Source of the DNA: Lysinibacillus odysseyi 34hs-1 = NBRC 100172
Lineage (GTDB): Bacteria; Bacillota; Bacilli; Bacillales_A; Planococcaceae
DNA length: 64,000 nt
Reading direction: 5' to 3'
Assembly (NCBI RefSeq): GCF_001591965.1
Contig: NZ_BCVX01000004.1
Location: forward strand, 348,407-412,406
A model generated the notes under the pieces. The model had not been told where the DNA came from, did no database searches, and was given only the letters and a program-made list of their open reading frames with translations. The translations under genes were made by a program, and so were the position numbers. This document shows positions 35,479-45,393 of the stretch, one piece after another. Every line of letters begins with the position of its first letter. Within the stretch, counting starts at the first letter, position 1.

Positions 35479-36975
35479 TTATTTTCCTCCTTTCATGACG
35501 GCGTCTACATATATGCTTGGATCTACAAGGATTTTTGCCGCATTGTCCATAAATGGTACAACCCATTCCGAACCAATTCCATAAGCGACTGAGATAACTA
35601 CAAGGACGGCTGTTGGGAAGAACATACGGTTATAGCGGTGTTTTTCTATAGTGATACGTTTCCCTTCCTCACCCCAAAATGCGTAGATAAAGATCCGGAT
35701 TACCGATAATAAGACTATCAAGCTTGAAGCCAGCAGGAAAATGCTGCTCCAAATATTGCCTGCTTCAAATCCCCCTTGGACAATGAGCAGTTTTCCAACA
35801 AAACCACTTAAAGGCGGAATCCCGGCAAGTCCAAACGCAGCAATCAAGTAAAACCATCCTAACGCAGGGTATGTCTTCATGAGACCGCCCATATTTCGGA
35901 GATCCGCTGTTCCTGTAACATAGATTACCAAACCGACAAGCATAAACAAGACAGCCTTAATAATCATATCGTGCACAAGATAGAAGAGAGCACCCTCCAG
36001 ACCTGTTTCATTCATCTGCGCAACACCAAATAAAATGACACCGACTGCTATGACAATATTATAAATAATAATTTGTTTTACATTAAATGTGGCAAGCGCA
36101 CCAATGCATCCAGCCAAAATGGTTAAAACGGCTAATATGAGTAGCAGTTTATGTGTATAGGAAACATCATGTACGAAAAAGAGCGTGTATGTACGCATAA
36201 TCGCATAGACTCCAACCTTTGTGAGCAATGCTCCAAATAATGCAAGAACAGGAATAGGTGCTGCTCCGTATGAACTCGGCAGCCAGAAGTAAAGCGGGAA
36301 AATCGCTGCCTTCAATCCGAATACAAGCAGGAATAGCACGGCGATTGTCGTAATAATACCAGGCTGGTTAATTTCCGCAATTTTTACTGAAATGTCTGCC
36401 ATGCTTAATGTCCCGACGACGGAATATAAATATGCTACTGAAATAACAAACAAGGCGGAGGAGATGACGTTAACCAAAATATATTTGATAGACTCCCGAA
36501 GCTGTCCCTTCTCTCCTCCCAGCACGATCAATAGATAAGACGACATTAAGAGCACTTCGAAGAATACAAACAAGTTGAAAATATCACCTGTTGTAAAAGC
36601 ACCCGTCACTCCGGTTAAAATAAACATAATACCGGGATAATAGAAAAATTGTTCCCGCCCCCGGCCGATGGATTCAAAACCATACCAAACGATGAAAAAG
36701 CCGAGAACAAAAGTAGTAAATACTAATAGTGAAGACATACCGTCTGCTACCATTGTAATTCCGTATGGGACAGGCCAGTCGCCGAAAGTTACAGATTGGA
36801 TTCCTTCATTTTTCACTTTTACCATTACAAGAAATGCCATAAAGGCGGCGCAAAAAAGCGCCAGCAAAGAAAGAATACGTTGTAAACGCACATTTTTATG
36901 CAGGAATATGAGTACCATTCCCGTAAAGAAAGGAATAAGAATGGGAATCAATAGGAAGTTAATCATCTTCTTCAC
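35479..36975 (-). CDS. mrpD: Na+/H+ antiporter subunit MrpD
   Basis: 498 aa, about 14 membrane segments. MrpD is homologous to the NuoM/N ion-translocating subunits of complex I. Charged residues within membrane segments are visible, including the glutamate in FFEVLLMSSYLL and the lysine in FGLKAAIFPLYFWLP. It overlaps mrpC by 17 bases. Length is normal. Confidence 0.95.
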   Translation of the reverse strand: MKKMINFLLIPILIPFFTGMVLIFLHKNVRLQRILSLLALFCAAFMAFLVMVKVKNEGIQSVTFGDWPVPYGITMVADGMSSLLVFTTFVLGFFIVWYGFESIGRGREQFFYYPGIMFILTGVTGAFTTGDIFNLFVFFEVLLMSSYLLIVLGGEKGQLRESIKYILVNVISSALFVISVAYLYSVVGTLSMADISVKIAEINQPGIITTIAVLFLLVFGLKAAIFPLYFWLPSSYGAAPIPVLALFGALLTKVGVYAIMRTYTLFFVHDVSYTHKLLLILAVLTILAGCIGALATFNVKQIIIYNIVIAVGVILFGVAQMNETGLEGALFYLVHDMIIKAVLFMLVGLVIYVTGTADLRNMGGLMKTYPALGWFYLIAAFGLAGIPPLSGFVGKLLIVQGGFEAGNIWSSIFLLASSLIVLLSVIRIFIYAFWGEEGKRITIEKHRYNRMFFPTAVLVVISVAYGIGSEWVVPFMDNAAKILVDPSIYVDAVMKGGK

Positions 36976-37300
36976 TTCCTTTCATTTTAGTCGTATCATC
37001 CGTTCCAAGCTCCTGATAAGCGCGGTAGGCGAGCACAAGGAAGAACGCCGTGACACCGAACGAAATAACAATCGCTGTTAAGATGAGCGCCTGCGGAAGG
37101 GGATCTGCATAGTCCGTTACACCCTCTCCCAGTACAGGAGGGCTTTCGCCTCCGAGACCTCCCATCGTTAAAATAAGCAGATGAGCACCGTGACTTAAAA
37201 GTCCAGTTCCAATAATGATTCGTAAAAGGGAACGGGATAAGATTAAATAAATAGCGGCCATGAATAGGAATCCGCATACAAAAGCCATTACAATCTCCAT
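36959..37300 (-). CDS. mrpC: Na+/H+ antiporter subunit MrpC
   Basis: 113 aa, three membrane segments; NuoK homologue. LLSHGAHLLILTMGGL and DPLPQALILTAIVISFGVTAF are the conserved parts. Its start shares one base with the mrpB stop, and it overlaps mrpD at the 3' end. The region next to the DPLPQALILT motif (SPPVLGEGVTDYA) is the usual periplasmic loop. Confidence 0.95.
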   Translation of the reverse strand: MEIVMAFVCGFLFMAAIYLILSRSLLRIIIGTGLLSHGAHLLILTMGGLGGESPPVLGEGVTDYADPLPQALILTAIVISFGVTAFFLVLAYRAYQELGTDDTTKMKGSEEDD

Positions 37301-37722
37301 TATTCATCCTCTCCTATCGTTTGAATAATGGTCATCGTCACACCGACAACAACTAAAAATACGCCCAGATCAAACAAAGCGGCTGTATGAAGTGATGTCT
37401 TTCCAATTAGCGGTAAGTGGAAATAATCATAGAAATGGGTAAAGAATGGTTTTCCTACAAACATAGGAAAAGCGGCCGTTCCTAACGCCAATATTAATCC
37501 GATTGCCGTCATATACATATAATTCACAGGCAGAATCATCTGCACCGTTTTTAAATCATAGGCAATTACAAGAAGAACAAGGGCACTGGACATTAATAGA
37601 CCGCCCACAAATCCTCCCCCTGGCGTATAGTGTCCTGCAAAGAAAATATGGACAGCAAAGAAGAAAATGATGAAGAACACAAATTTCGAAGTGAATTGAA
37701 GAATTAAATTATTTGTTCTCAT
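37300..37722 (-). CDS. mrpB: Na+/H+ antiporter subunit MrpB
   Basis: 140 aa, four membrane segments. The GHYTPGGGFVGGLLMS motif is typical of MrpB. It overlaps the mrpA end by 14 bases. MrpA here also keeps an MrpB-like C-terminal domain, as is normal for Bacillus Mrp systems. Confidence 0.95.
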   Translation of the reverse strand: MRTNNLILQFTSKFVFFIIFFFAVHIFFAGHYTPGGGFVGGLLMSSALVLLVIAYDLKTVQMILPVNYMYMTAIGLILALGTAAFPMFVGKPFFTHFYDYFHLPLIGKTSLHTAALFDLGVFLVVVGVTMTIIQTIGEDE

Positions 37723-40123
37723 TACTTTTCTCCTTTCTGCTTAAACGAAGCTTAATCATTGCGTAAATGCCCATACCAGCGATAGCCAGTACTGTAATTT
37801 CAAATAATGTATCGAATCCACGGTAGTCTACTAGGATAACGTTTACGATATTGCCGCCGCCGGCAAGTGAATACACTGTCTCCTTATAATAGCCGGAAAT
37901 CGACTCTACTAATTTTTGTGAATGGGCTGATAATGCTAATAAAGTCACCATAGCGCCAACACCAAACGCAATAAGGGCACGTCCTACCTGGAAACGCATC
38001 CGTTCTTCAACACGTCCGAGCTTAGGCAAATGATAGAAAGCCATCAGGAATAAAGCGACGGAAATCGTCTCGATGACCAACTGTGTTAATGCAAGATCCG
38101 GTGCATTGAAAATAACAAAGAATAGAGCGACTGTGTAGCCGACTGCTCCTAGACCAATGATCGCTGTAATACGTGATTTGGCAAATAAAGTAGTAAGCGT
38201 TCCAATTACTAATACGATGAGCAGCGTCACATCGTATAAGGCAATAGGGGAAACGTTTTCAAAAGATAAGCTGAATGCATCTTTAAAGAAAAGGGTACCG
38301 ATCACAATGCTGACAATTGCAGCAAACATATACGTTAAATATTTTCGGATGGACTCTGTCATATATAGACTTGAGAAACGCTCCATTGCCGTATCCAGTA
38401 CTGTATTCATAATAAAATCATACAGCCGGTTCAAAGATAGCCATTCGGGAATTACCCGATAGATTTTCTGCCATTTAGGAAGCAGAGCAAATAATAGCAG
38501 TCCCGCCGCCACAATACCGACTGTCATCCAGAATTCCGGCTTGAATCCGTGCCAAGCCTGTACCGCAATATCCACCTCATCAGGTGAATCATATAAAAAT
38601 GGCTGGATTGCTGCGACAGCAGGTTTTACAAAGAGATCTCCAACAATATTCGGAATGAAAAAGACTACTACAACAAGACTAGCAAGAATAACTGGGGAAA
38701 CCAGCATACCAATCGGTGCTTCATGCGGTTTTTTCGGTAATTTCTCTGCCTGCAATTTTCCGGTAAAAGTTTTAAATACAAAGTAAAAGCTATAGACAAA
38801 TGTAAATACACTTGCAATCCAGGCAAGAATCGGGAATAATACACCAAATGTTTCGAAGTTAAATAAATCAAATTCTTTAACTGAAAGCATTCCCGTCAAG
38901 AACATTTCTTTACTCAGGAAACCATTGAACGGCGGGAGACCAGCCATGGAGAAGCTGCCGATTAATGCAACAGTAAAGCTGACTGGCATGAGACTCATAA
39001 GTCCGCCTAATTTCCTAATATCGCGGGTCCCTGTTTCATGATCTACAATTCCTGCAATCATGAATAGGCTTCCTTTGAATGTTGCGTGATTGATCAAGTG
39101 GAAGATTGCTGCAAATCCAGCATATTTAAATATAGTGCCTGCTGCATCTTCTACATGGAAAGCCATTGCTGCCACACCAAGAAGCGACATAATAAGACCA
39201 AGCTGACTGACTGTGGAGAAGGCTAAAATCCCTTTTAAATCCGTTTGCTTGGAAGCAAATAAGGATCCCCAAAGCAAAGTAAGCAGGCCTATACCGGCAA
39301 CGAGCCATACCCATACTTCGGAAAGGGCAAAAATTGGCGTAAAGCGTGCTACTAAATAAATACCTGCCTTTACCATTGTAGCGGAGTGAAGATAAGCCGA
39401 TACAGGTGTCGGCGCCTCCATTGCGTCAGGCAGCCAGATGTAGAATGGAAACTGAGCAGATTTCGTAAATGCCCCTAGTAAAATTAGTACAAGCGCCAGG
39501 ACGAAATAATCATGTGTCACTATGCTAGGTGCCTGGACAATTAACTCGCGGATGGAGAATGTTCCACCCATCAGTGATAAAAGAACGAAACCGCCAAGCA
39601 TCATCAGCCCGCCGGCAACTGTAATCATCATTGATTTTAAAGCTCCAAAACGAGACTTATCACGATTGAACCAGTAACCGATTAACAAGAAGGACGAAAT
39701 GGAAGTTAACTCCCAAAACAAGTAAAGGGTAATGACATGGTCGGATTGAACGACCCCAAGCATCGCTGTCATAAACATCAATAAGTAAATATAGAAATTA
39801 TGCAGCTGCTCTTTTGTTTGATCCAAATAGAAAATGGAATATAGGACAACCAACGAGCCAATTCCTGTTATAAGAATGGAAAAGAGTATGCTCAATCCAT
39901 CTAAATAGGAAGTGAACGAAATATCGAGGGAAGGTATCCACTCCATTGTGGCAACGACTGATTGTCCATTAATCGTTTGCTTAACAAATGTGAGGTAATA
40001 GCCGAGTAAAATAAGGGGTACCAACAATACAAACCATCCCGTATGTATAGCCCGAACTTGCTTAAATAAAAACGGCAATAAAATTGCTGCGATAATCGGG
40101 ATGAATATGGCAAGGACTTGCAT
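37709..40123 (-). CDS. mrpA: Na+/H+ antiporter subunit MrpA
   Basis: 804 aa, about 20 membrane segments. The N-terminal two thirds are a NuoL-like antiporter domain (FYIYLLMFMTAMLGVVQSD, LFWELTSISSFLLIG with its conserved glutamate, KSAQFPFYIWLPDAMEAPT). The C-terminal third carries the MrpA extension (FNAPDLALTQLVIETISV). I start at the ATG ending at 40123 because AAAGGAGG lies seven bases upstream; the six-codon longer frame runs through that site. It heads the mrpA-G operon. TATAAT lies on the minus strand at 40166-40171. Confidence 0.95.
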   Translation of the reverse strand: MQVLAIFIPIIAAILLPFLFKQVRAIHTGWFVLLVPLILLGYYLTFVKQTINGQSVVATMEWIPSLDISFTSYLDGLSILFSILITGIGSLVVLYSIFYLDQTKEQLHNFYIYLLMFMTAMLGVVQSDHVITLYLFWELTSISSFLLIGYWFNRDKSRFGALKSMMITVAGGLMMLGGFVLLSLMGGTFSIRELIVQAPSIVTHDYFVLALVLILLGAFTKSAQFPFYIWLPDAMEAPTPVSAYLHSATMVKAGIYLVARFTPIFALSEVWVWLVAGIGLLTLLWGSLFASKQTDLKGILAFSTVSQLGLIMSLLGVAAMAFHVEDAAGTIFKYAGFAAIFHLINHATFKGSLFMIAGIVDHETGTRDIRKLGGLMSLMPVSFTVALIGSFSMAGLPPFNGFLSKEMFLTGMLSVKEFDLFNFETFGVLFPILAWIASVFTFVYSFYFVFKTFTGKLQAEKLPKKPHEAPIGMLVSPVILASLVVVVFFIPNIVGDLFVKPAVAAIQPFLYDSPDEVDIAVQAWHGFKPEFWMTVGIVAAGLLLFALLPKWQKIYRVIPEWLSLNRLYDFIMNTVLDTAMERFSSLYMTESIRKYLTYMFAAIVSIVIGTLFFKDAFSLSFENVSPIALYDVTLLIVLVIGTLTTLFAKSRITAIIGLGAVGYTVALFFVIFNAPDLALTQLVIETISVALFLMAFYHLPKLGRVEERMRFQVGRALIAFGVGAMVTLLALSAHSQKLVESISGYYKETVYSLAGGGNIVNVILVDYRGFDTLFEITVLAIAGMGIYAMIKLRLSRKEKSNENK

Positions 40124-40214
40124 CACCACGCCTCCTTTCAAGAAATATTATTTTCAATAGTCCAATTATAACGTACTTCTAATAGAGATGCATACCTACA
40201 ATCTGTTTCTGGAG

Positions 40215-40244
40215 TTGATAGAAAGAGGGTTTTTTCAGTATTAT
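40215..40244 (+). promoter_or_regulatory. Promoter of yufK
   Basis: TTGATA (40215-40220), an 18-base spacer and TATTAT (40239-40244) form a likely SigA promoter 40 bases before yufK. It is divergent from the mrp promoter. Confidence 0.6.
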
Positions 40245-40284
40245 TAAATATGTAGGAATATAGAAAAACGGGGTAAAAAAATCA

Positions 40285-40845
40285 ATGAAAAATCCATATT
40301 TATATGGCTATCTACCGCTTTTTACGATTTTGCTGTTTAGTTTAACATTCGGTATTTATGCAGTAACAGAATCAATGGGGATTTTGCAGGGAATCGGTAT
40401 TTATGCCGGTATGCGTGAGTTCCTTTCGGAGATGGAGCTGAAGGTATTTTTACTCATCTTATTTTCTCTCTGTTTCTTTATGCTATTTTCGGCGTTAAAG
40501 CTAATAGGAGAGACAGTGCATGAGCTGGGTATGCTTTTCTTTTCAAAAGATTATAAAGGGGAGACAATGAGTGCGGCACGCGGAGGATATGTTATTTTCT
40601 TTGTCGGCGCACTACTGTCGACTTTCGGTATTCAATCGGCCGTTATATTGTTCGCTGTGTTTGTATTGACCGTTGCTGTGTATTTTGTTTATACGATTTA
40701 TAAAATGAGCTTCTTTATGAATATGACAGGATTGATCGGCTTGATCTTTTTTGAAATATTAATTTGGGCATTATTGAGCACGACGATTTTATACATACTT
40801 ATCAAGCTTTATAACGGCATTATCGCGAGTCTGCCGTTTATGTGA
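40285..40845 (+). CDS. yufK: YufK family membrane protein (DUF5366)
   Basis: 186 aa with five hydrophobic segments. It resembles the YufK/DUF5366 group found next to mrp in Bacillus (opening YLYGYLPLFTILLFSLTFGIY). Function is unknown. The divergent position beside mrpA is conserved, which hints at a link with ion homeostasis, but there is no direct evidence. The ribosome-binding site is weak (GGGG, 10 bases upstream). Confidence 0.75.
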   Translation: MKNPYLYGYLPLFTILLFSLTFGIYAVTESMGILQGIGIYAGMREFLSEMELKVFLLILFSLCFFMLFSALKLIGETVHELGMLFFSKDYKGETMSAARGGYVIFFVGALLSTFGIQSAVILFAVFVLTVAVYFVYTIYKMSFFMNMTGLIGLIFFEILIWALLSTTILYILIKLYNGIIASLPFM

Positions 40846-40965
40846 TCAAAAATAGCTGCACTTAGAACACCTTTCAAAATAGTGTTGTTGTGGACAACGA
40901 AGGATGATCCGGCAGTTATAAATATGTAAAAAGGGCTGGGGCAAAAAACTAGCTGAATAATAAAA

Positions 40966-41004
40966 GACAATCATGATTTTTCCATCATGGTTGCCTTTTG
41001 TTTT
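40966..41004 (+). terminator. Terminator after yufK
   Basis: GACAATCATGAT (40966-40977) pairs with ATCATGGTTGCC (40984-40995), with one mismatch and one wobble, around a 6-base loop. TTTTGTTTTC follows. Confidence 0.75.
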
Positions 41005-41020
41005 CTATGGAAATATCGCT

Positions 41021-41044
41021 CTCCGTTTCGCGGCCGAAACGGAG
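41021..41044. repeat. GC-rich inverted repeat
   Basis: CTCCGTTTCG (41021-41030) pairs perfectly with CGAAACGGAG (41035-41044) around the loop CGGC. No T run follows. It stands out in AT-rich surroundings and may be part of a dispersed repeat or a structured RNA. Confidence 0.5.
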
Positions 41045-41297
41045 AATAACTTCCTTCTATCTCTACTCAACGTTTGGCCGTGAACAAAAGGATCATTCTT
41101 TACTAACATAGTAGAAGCAACAGCACTGATCTACCATCAACGTAAAATGAACGTGGGGCCATTCTTCGGATTTTTAAAAGCTAATATAGGTTTCACTCGA
41201 TTTTCTATACATGGGAATCGAAGACCAAAAATGAAATAGGCCTCGCATTCATGGCCTCAAATGTAAGAATGGGGGGATTCCCCTTGTTTTTATATGA

Positions 41298-41340
41298 AAA
41301 ATCTAAAGGGTGGGTTGCCACAAACACCCCGCCCTTTGAT
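41298..41340 (-). terminator. Terminator of the pbpD-type gene
   Basis: AAAGGGTGGG (41305-41314) pairs with CCCGCCCTTT (41328-41337). On the minus strand it is followed by AGATTTTTC. Confidence 0.75.
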
Positions 41341-41374
41341 AGGAGACGGAACATACTTATGTTCCAACATCTTT

Positions 41375-43225
41375 TTAATCCATAATAGCATTGAATATTC
41401 TAAAATGAATGCGGCTTTTTTCAAGATTTTGCATATTACGTGGTTCATCGTAGCCGGTCCAGATGGCAGTCGTATAGTTTTCTGTGAGCCCTGCCACCCA
41501 GAAGTCCTTGTAGTCATTTGTTGTGCCGGTTTTAGCTCCGATGTAGGATGTACTAGTAGATAAACCAATGCCTGTGCCTTTTTGGACGACGTCAGTTAGC
41601 AGGCTTCGCATATGACGTACTGTTTTCGCTGACCAGATGATTTTTCGTTCATCCGCCCATTCATAAAGCGTCTTTCCTTGGAGATCTGTCACTTTCCGAA
41701 TGGCTCTTGCGGGCACATAACTTCCATCTATAAAACTTGTATAAGCATCTCCCATTTCCAATGATGTGACACCATATGTCAGTCCACCGAGCCCTGCAGA
41801 GAAATTACGGTCTTTCTCTACGATGGACTGGAAATGAAAGCGGTCTATAAAACCGAATGCCTGCTCCAAGCCTACCTTGTTGAGAAGACGTAGGGCACTT
41901 GTGTTATAGCTCCAGCTAAAGGCTGTAGAAATGGAAACATTTCCATAGACGCCGCCGCCATAATTCTGCGGACAAAAGTTACCGATGCAGTAGGGGGCAC
42001 CGCTAATGATTGATGAGGGCGTATAGTGCAGCAGCTCAATAGCAGGTGCGTAATCAATTAATGGTTTGAAAGCAGAACCCGGCTGGCGGGGTGCCTGGAA
42101 AACACGATGCAGATTCAGTTTTTCGTAGTTTCTCCCGGCAAACATGCTGACAATTTCCCGTGTTTGATTGTCGATGACAACAGCACTTGCTTCTATACCA
42201 TAAGGAGAAAGAATTTGATTAACAGCTGCTTCATCCGCTGCTTGCTTCTCGGGCAAAAGAGCAGTGTATATTTTGATTCCACTCGCTAGTAACTCATCTA
42301 TACGGGCATCTAATTGCAACGAGATGAGCTTGCGTTCCTCCGTATTGTCTGTTTTGGCCAACCGCTCATCAAAACCTTCTGACTGTGATACGAGCCAACG
42401 CAGCTCCTGTAAGACATAAGTGCTATAAGCCGGATGATGCTGCAATTTCTTTTTGATATGAAGTTCGATCGGCTGCTGTTTGGCAGTTGCTGCATCTTCT
42501 AGAGAAATAATATGATTTTTAGCCAGCGTATCGAGCAGACGCTCCTGCCTAGCCTTTGTATTATCATAGTTCTTCAATGGATCATAAAGGCTTGGATTGT
42601 TAGGGATGGCTGCTATAAAGGCAAGTTCAGCTACAGATAAATCACTGAGCGGGCGGCCGAAATAGTAAGTGGCTGCCCCTGCAATTCCGTATACTTGATG
42701 GCCAAAATAGATTTCATTCAAATACATCTCAAGAATTTCTTCTTTGCTATACATTTGTTCAAGCTCATAGGCATAGAACAATTCCATCAGCTTTCTCTCA
42801 TATGTTTTTTCTTCAGATAAATAACGCATCCTCACAAGCTGCTGGGTAATTGTACTGCCTCCCTGCTGCATGGGTCTTCCGGCAGAGTTGGCCATGACAG
42901 CCCGAGCAATGGCGCTTACGTCAAAACCGATATGATGAAAGAACGCAGTATCTTCACTATAAATAAAGATATCCTTTACAATCTGTGGGAACGCATCATA
43001 GTTGAGCGGCTCACGCCATTCAACGTATTCCTCGCTGAATATTTTACCTTTATCATCGAGCAATGTAACAGGCAGCTGGGCCTGCATTTGCGGAAGATGA
43101 ATAGAGGCTTCTAGTTTTTCTTCGTGTGCTTTAGCAGCGGCTACTTCCTTCCATATTTCGTTTCCTACAACTAGTAATGAAAGAACGGAACAAAAAATTA
43201 GGAAGTACCCGAAAGTCTGTTTCAT
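41375..43225 (-). CDS. pbpD: Class A penicillin-binding protein (PBP4/PbpD type)
   Basis: 616 aa. Bifunctional peptidoglycan synthase anchored by one N-terminal membrane segment (about 5-23). The GT51 glycosyltransferase domain (about 75-250) has E91 in YSEDTAFFHH and QGGSTITQQLVR. The transpeptidase domain has S384-x-x-K387 (GSAFK), S439-Y-N and K565-T-G. All catalytic motifs are intact. Length and the adjacent yuxJ-type MFS gene match pbpD of B. subtilis. The gene reads away from the MFS gene, with 54 bases between. Confidence 0.93.
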   Translation of the reverse strand: MKQTFGYFLIFCSVLSLLVVGNEIWKEVAAAKAHEEKLEASIHLPQMQAQLPVTLLDDKGKIFSEEYVEWREPLNYDAFPQIVKDIFIYSEDTAFFHHIGFDVSAIARAVMANSAGRPMQQGGSTITQQLVRMRYLSEEKTYERKLMELFYAYELEQMYSKEEILEMYLNEIYFGHQVYGIAGAATYYFGRPLSDLSVAELAFIAAIPNNPSLYDPLKNYDNTKARQERLLDTLAKNHIISLEDAATAKQQPIELHIKKKLQHHPAYSTYVLQELRWLVSQSEGFDERLAKTDNTEERKLISLQLDARIDELLASGIKIYTALLPEKQAADEAAVNQILSPYGIEASAVVIDNQTREIVSMFAGRNYEKLNLHRVFQAPRQPGSAFKPLIDYAPAIELLHYTPSSIISGAPYCIGNFCPQNYGGGVYGNVSISTAFSWSYNTSALRLLNKVGLEQAFGFIDRFHFQSIVEKDRNFSAGLGGLTYGVTSLEMGDAYTSFIDGSYVPARAIRKVTDLQGKTLYEWADERKIIWSAKTVRHMRSLLTDVVQKGTGIGLSTSTSYIGAKTGTTNDYKDFWVAGLTENYTTAIWTGYDEPRNMQNLEKSRIHFRIFNAIMD

Positions 43226-43279
43226 TTGTTTTCCTCCAACAGTTCACATATAGCAAGAATACCATAGTTTTACTGTGCA

Positions 43280-44497
43280 TTATACGTGATTTTTAAGGAG
43301 GTCATCCATATGCTGTTTTGGCAGTTTCTGTAGATAATAAATAACAACAAAGGCAATGAAAAAGAGCAGTCCGGTCGAGTAGAAAACAGCTGGGATGTCC
43401 CAGATACCACTAATTACGCCTCCTAATACAGGCCCAATAATATTTCCTAGGAAACGAAAGCTTTGGTTGTAACCCATAATCTCACCCTGCACATCAACAG
43501 GTGCTTCACGTCGAATCAGTGCAGAGGTAATAGGGATAAGACCACCTACTACTATGCCAAAAAGAAGACGCAGGGCCATCAGCTGCCAAAGGGCTGTAAC
43601 AAACGCTTGTGGAATAATGAAAACAACACAGGAAATCAGTAAATATTTTAATACCTTTTCGTATCCGACACGATCACTCAGTTTCCCCCAAAAACGGGCA
43701 AATAAGATGTTCCCAAGACCTGTTGCACTAAACGTAATACCTGCAAGCAGGACCACTTCTTCGGCAGCTGTCAGGTGGGATACATAAAGAGATAGAAGCG
43801 GTTGAATGCTGAAGTTGCCAATTTGGATTAACGATGTGACCAGCATGACATTGAAGATAAGCCGGTGATGGAAAATGGCCCAGATCACATTTTTTCGTGA
43901 GTATACGGCAGATTTTACTTTCCGCTCCATCTTTGGTTCATGAACACTTAAGATGATCAGTAAACCGGCGAGCGTAATCGTAATGGCAGTAAGGATGAAG
44001 GTATAGCTGAAACCTACTGCATCTGCTAACGCTCCTCCAATGACAGGGCCGAAAAGTGTACCACCGACACTGCCCATTTGTAAGGTGCCCAGTGTTTTCC
44101 CTGCTACTTCTTTTGGTGTATGTTTGCTTATAAAGGCTATTGAGGTAGGGATGAATCCTGTCACAACCCCCATAAATAACCGCAGAAAGAAAAACTGCTC
44201 CACATTTTGGACATAGCCCATAAGAAAAATACTTAAAGCAATCCCGAAGGAGTTAATGATCATAATTGGCTTGTAGCCGTATTTGTCTGCTATCCGACCC
44301 CAAATAGGAGACATCAGAAAGGCTGTAATAAAGGTAGCCGCAAAAATAAGCCCCGCCCATTTTTGCACGTAACTTTCCGTAAAATTCCCCATTGTCTCGA
44401 TATAAAGTGATAGAAAAGGCATAATCATTGTGGCAGAAGCAGCTACGATAAAGTTAGAAATGAAGATGACGATAAAATTGTGTTTATTCGTTTGCAT
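43280..44497 (-). CDS. yuxJ: MFS drug-efflux type transporter, YuxJ-like
   Basis: 405 aa, 12 membrane segments. MFS exporter of the DHA1 type, with the loop 2-3 motif GRIADKYGYKP and a matching repeat GKLSDRVGYEK in the second half. The yuxJ name rests on its place beside the pbpD-type gene. Substrate unknown. It may be co-transcribed with pbpD downstream. Confidence 0.85.
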   Translation of the reverse strand: MQTNKHNFIVIFISNFIVAASATMIMPFLSLYIETMGNFTESYVQKWAGLIFAATFITAFLMSPIWGRIADKYGYKPIMIINSFGIALSIFLMGYVQNVEQFFFLRLFMGVVTGFIPTSIAFISKHTPKEVAGKTLGTLQMGSVGGTLFGPVIGGALADAVGFSYTFILTAITITLAGLLIILSVHEPKMERKVKSAVYSRKNVIWAIFHHRLIFNVMLVTSLIQIGNFSIQPLLSLYVSHLTAAEEVVLLAGITFSATGLGNILFARFWGKLSDRVGYEKVLKYLLISCVVFIIPQAFVTALWQLMALRLLFGIVVGGLIPITSALIRREAPVDVQGEIMGYNQSFRFLGNIIGPVLGGVISGIWDIPAVFYSTGLLFFIAFVVIYYLQKLPKQHMDDLLKNHV

Positions 44498-44729
44498 TAT
44501 ATCTCTACTTCCTATCTATAATATAAATTTTCGCCTATTTAGTATAACTTATTTCGGGTTACGAAGGAAATGTTCTGTTTAAATGCTAATTCCTTCTCTA
44601 TTCTTACCCGTTCTTCATACGGCTTAATACCGTACTTTATAGAACAGGCAATGTTAAGTATCCCCGTATAACCGGCTAAAAATGAAAGATGGATTCAGGC
44701 ATGACTAAGCGGAAAAAAACGACAAGGTA

Positions 44730-44738
44730 TGGTACACT
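44730..44738 (+). promoter_or_regulatory. Possible extended -10 of the cyclophilin gene
   Basis: TGGTACACT fits an extended -10 (TGnTANNNT) about 47 bases before the cyclophilin ATG. No good -35 is seen, which is usual for extended -10 promoters. Confidence 0.4.
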
Positions 44739-44784
44739 AAATCGAGGTAAGAAACACCTAGACTTATTTAAAGGAGAGACAAAC

Positions 44785-45372
44785 ATGCTTCCACAATTAA
44801 CAAAAGAATTAAATCCCGGTGAAGTACTAGTAGAAATGAAAACAACAATGGGGTCACTAAAAATTAAACTATTCCCGGAACAAGCACCAAAAACTGTAGA
44901 AAACTTTTTAGGTCATGCTAAATCAGGTTATTATGACGGCATCATTTTCCACCGAGTTATCCCGAATTTCATGATCCAAGGCGGAGACCCTACAGGTACT
45001 GGTATGGGCGGCGAATCCATTTGGGGAGGTACATTTGAAGATGAGTGCGTGCCGGAGCTATTAAATATCCGTGGGGCTCTTTCAATGGCAAATGCAGGCC
45101 CAGGCACAAACGGCTCTCAATTCTTTATTGTGCAGGCTCCACAAGTAGAAGTATCGATGTTAAAACAAATGGAAGTACGTGGATGGGGCAAAGAAGAAGT
45201 AGACCTTTATAAGAAAAACGGCGGTACACCTTGGTTAGACGGTAAGCATACTGTATTCGGACAAGTAATTGAAGGTATGGATGTTGTTGACAATATTGCG
45301 AAAGTTGACCGTGATATGCGTGACAAGCCGAATGAAGATGTTAAAATTGAATCGATCACTGTTTTTGAATAA
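44785..45372 (+). CDS. ppiB: Cyclophilin-type peptidyl-prolyl isomerase
   Basis: 195 aa. Cytosolic PPIase that speeds proline isomerisation during folding. Conserved active-site segments are [33 protein letters not shown] and [10 protein letters not shown]. An insertion (about 120-150, [21 protein letters not shown]) is found in some Bacillales cyclophilins. I start at 44785 because AAGGAGAG is well spaced for it; the longer in-frame start at 44689 reads through the promoter. Confidence 0.95.
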   Translation: MLPQLTKELNPGEVLVEMKTTMGSLKIKLFPEQAPKTVENFLGHAKSGYYDGIIFHRVIPNFMIQGGDPTGTGMGGESIWGGTFEDECVPELLNIRGALSMANAGPGTNGSQFFIVQAPQVEVSMLKQMEVRGWGKEEVDLYKKNGGTPWLDGKHTVFGQVIEGMDVVDNIAKVDRDMRDKPNEDVKIESITVFE

Positions 45373-45393
45373 TAACGAAAGAAGTGTGAGATT

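Larger units (their letters stand above)
40846..41374. other. Intergenic region with several hairpins
   Basis: 529 bases without a gene. It opens with AAAGGGCTGGGGCAAAAAA (40929-40947), a start common to dispersed intergenic repeats in Firmicutes. Next come a hairpin terminator (40966-41004), a GC-rich hairpin (41021-41044), a plain AT-rich stretch, the pbpD terminator (41298-41340), and a short palindrome GGAACATACTTATGTTCC near 41348-41365. No ORF with a ribosome-binding site was found. Confidence 0.5.
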
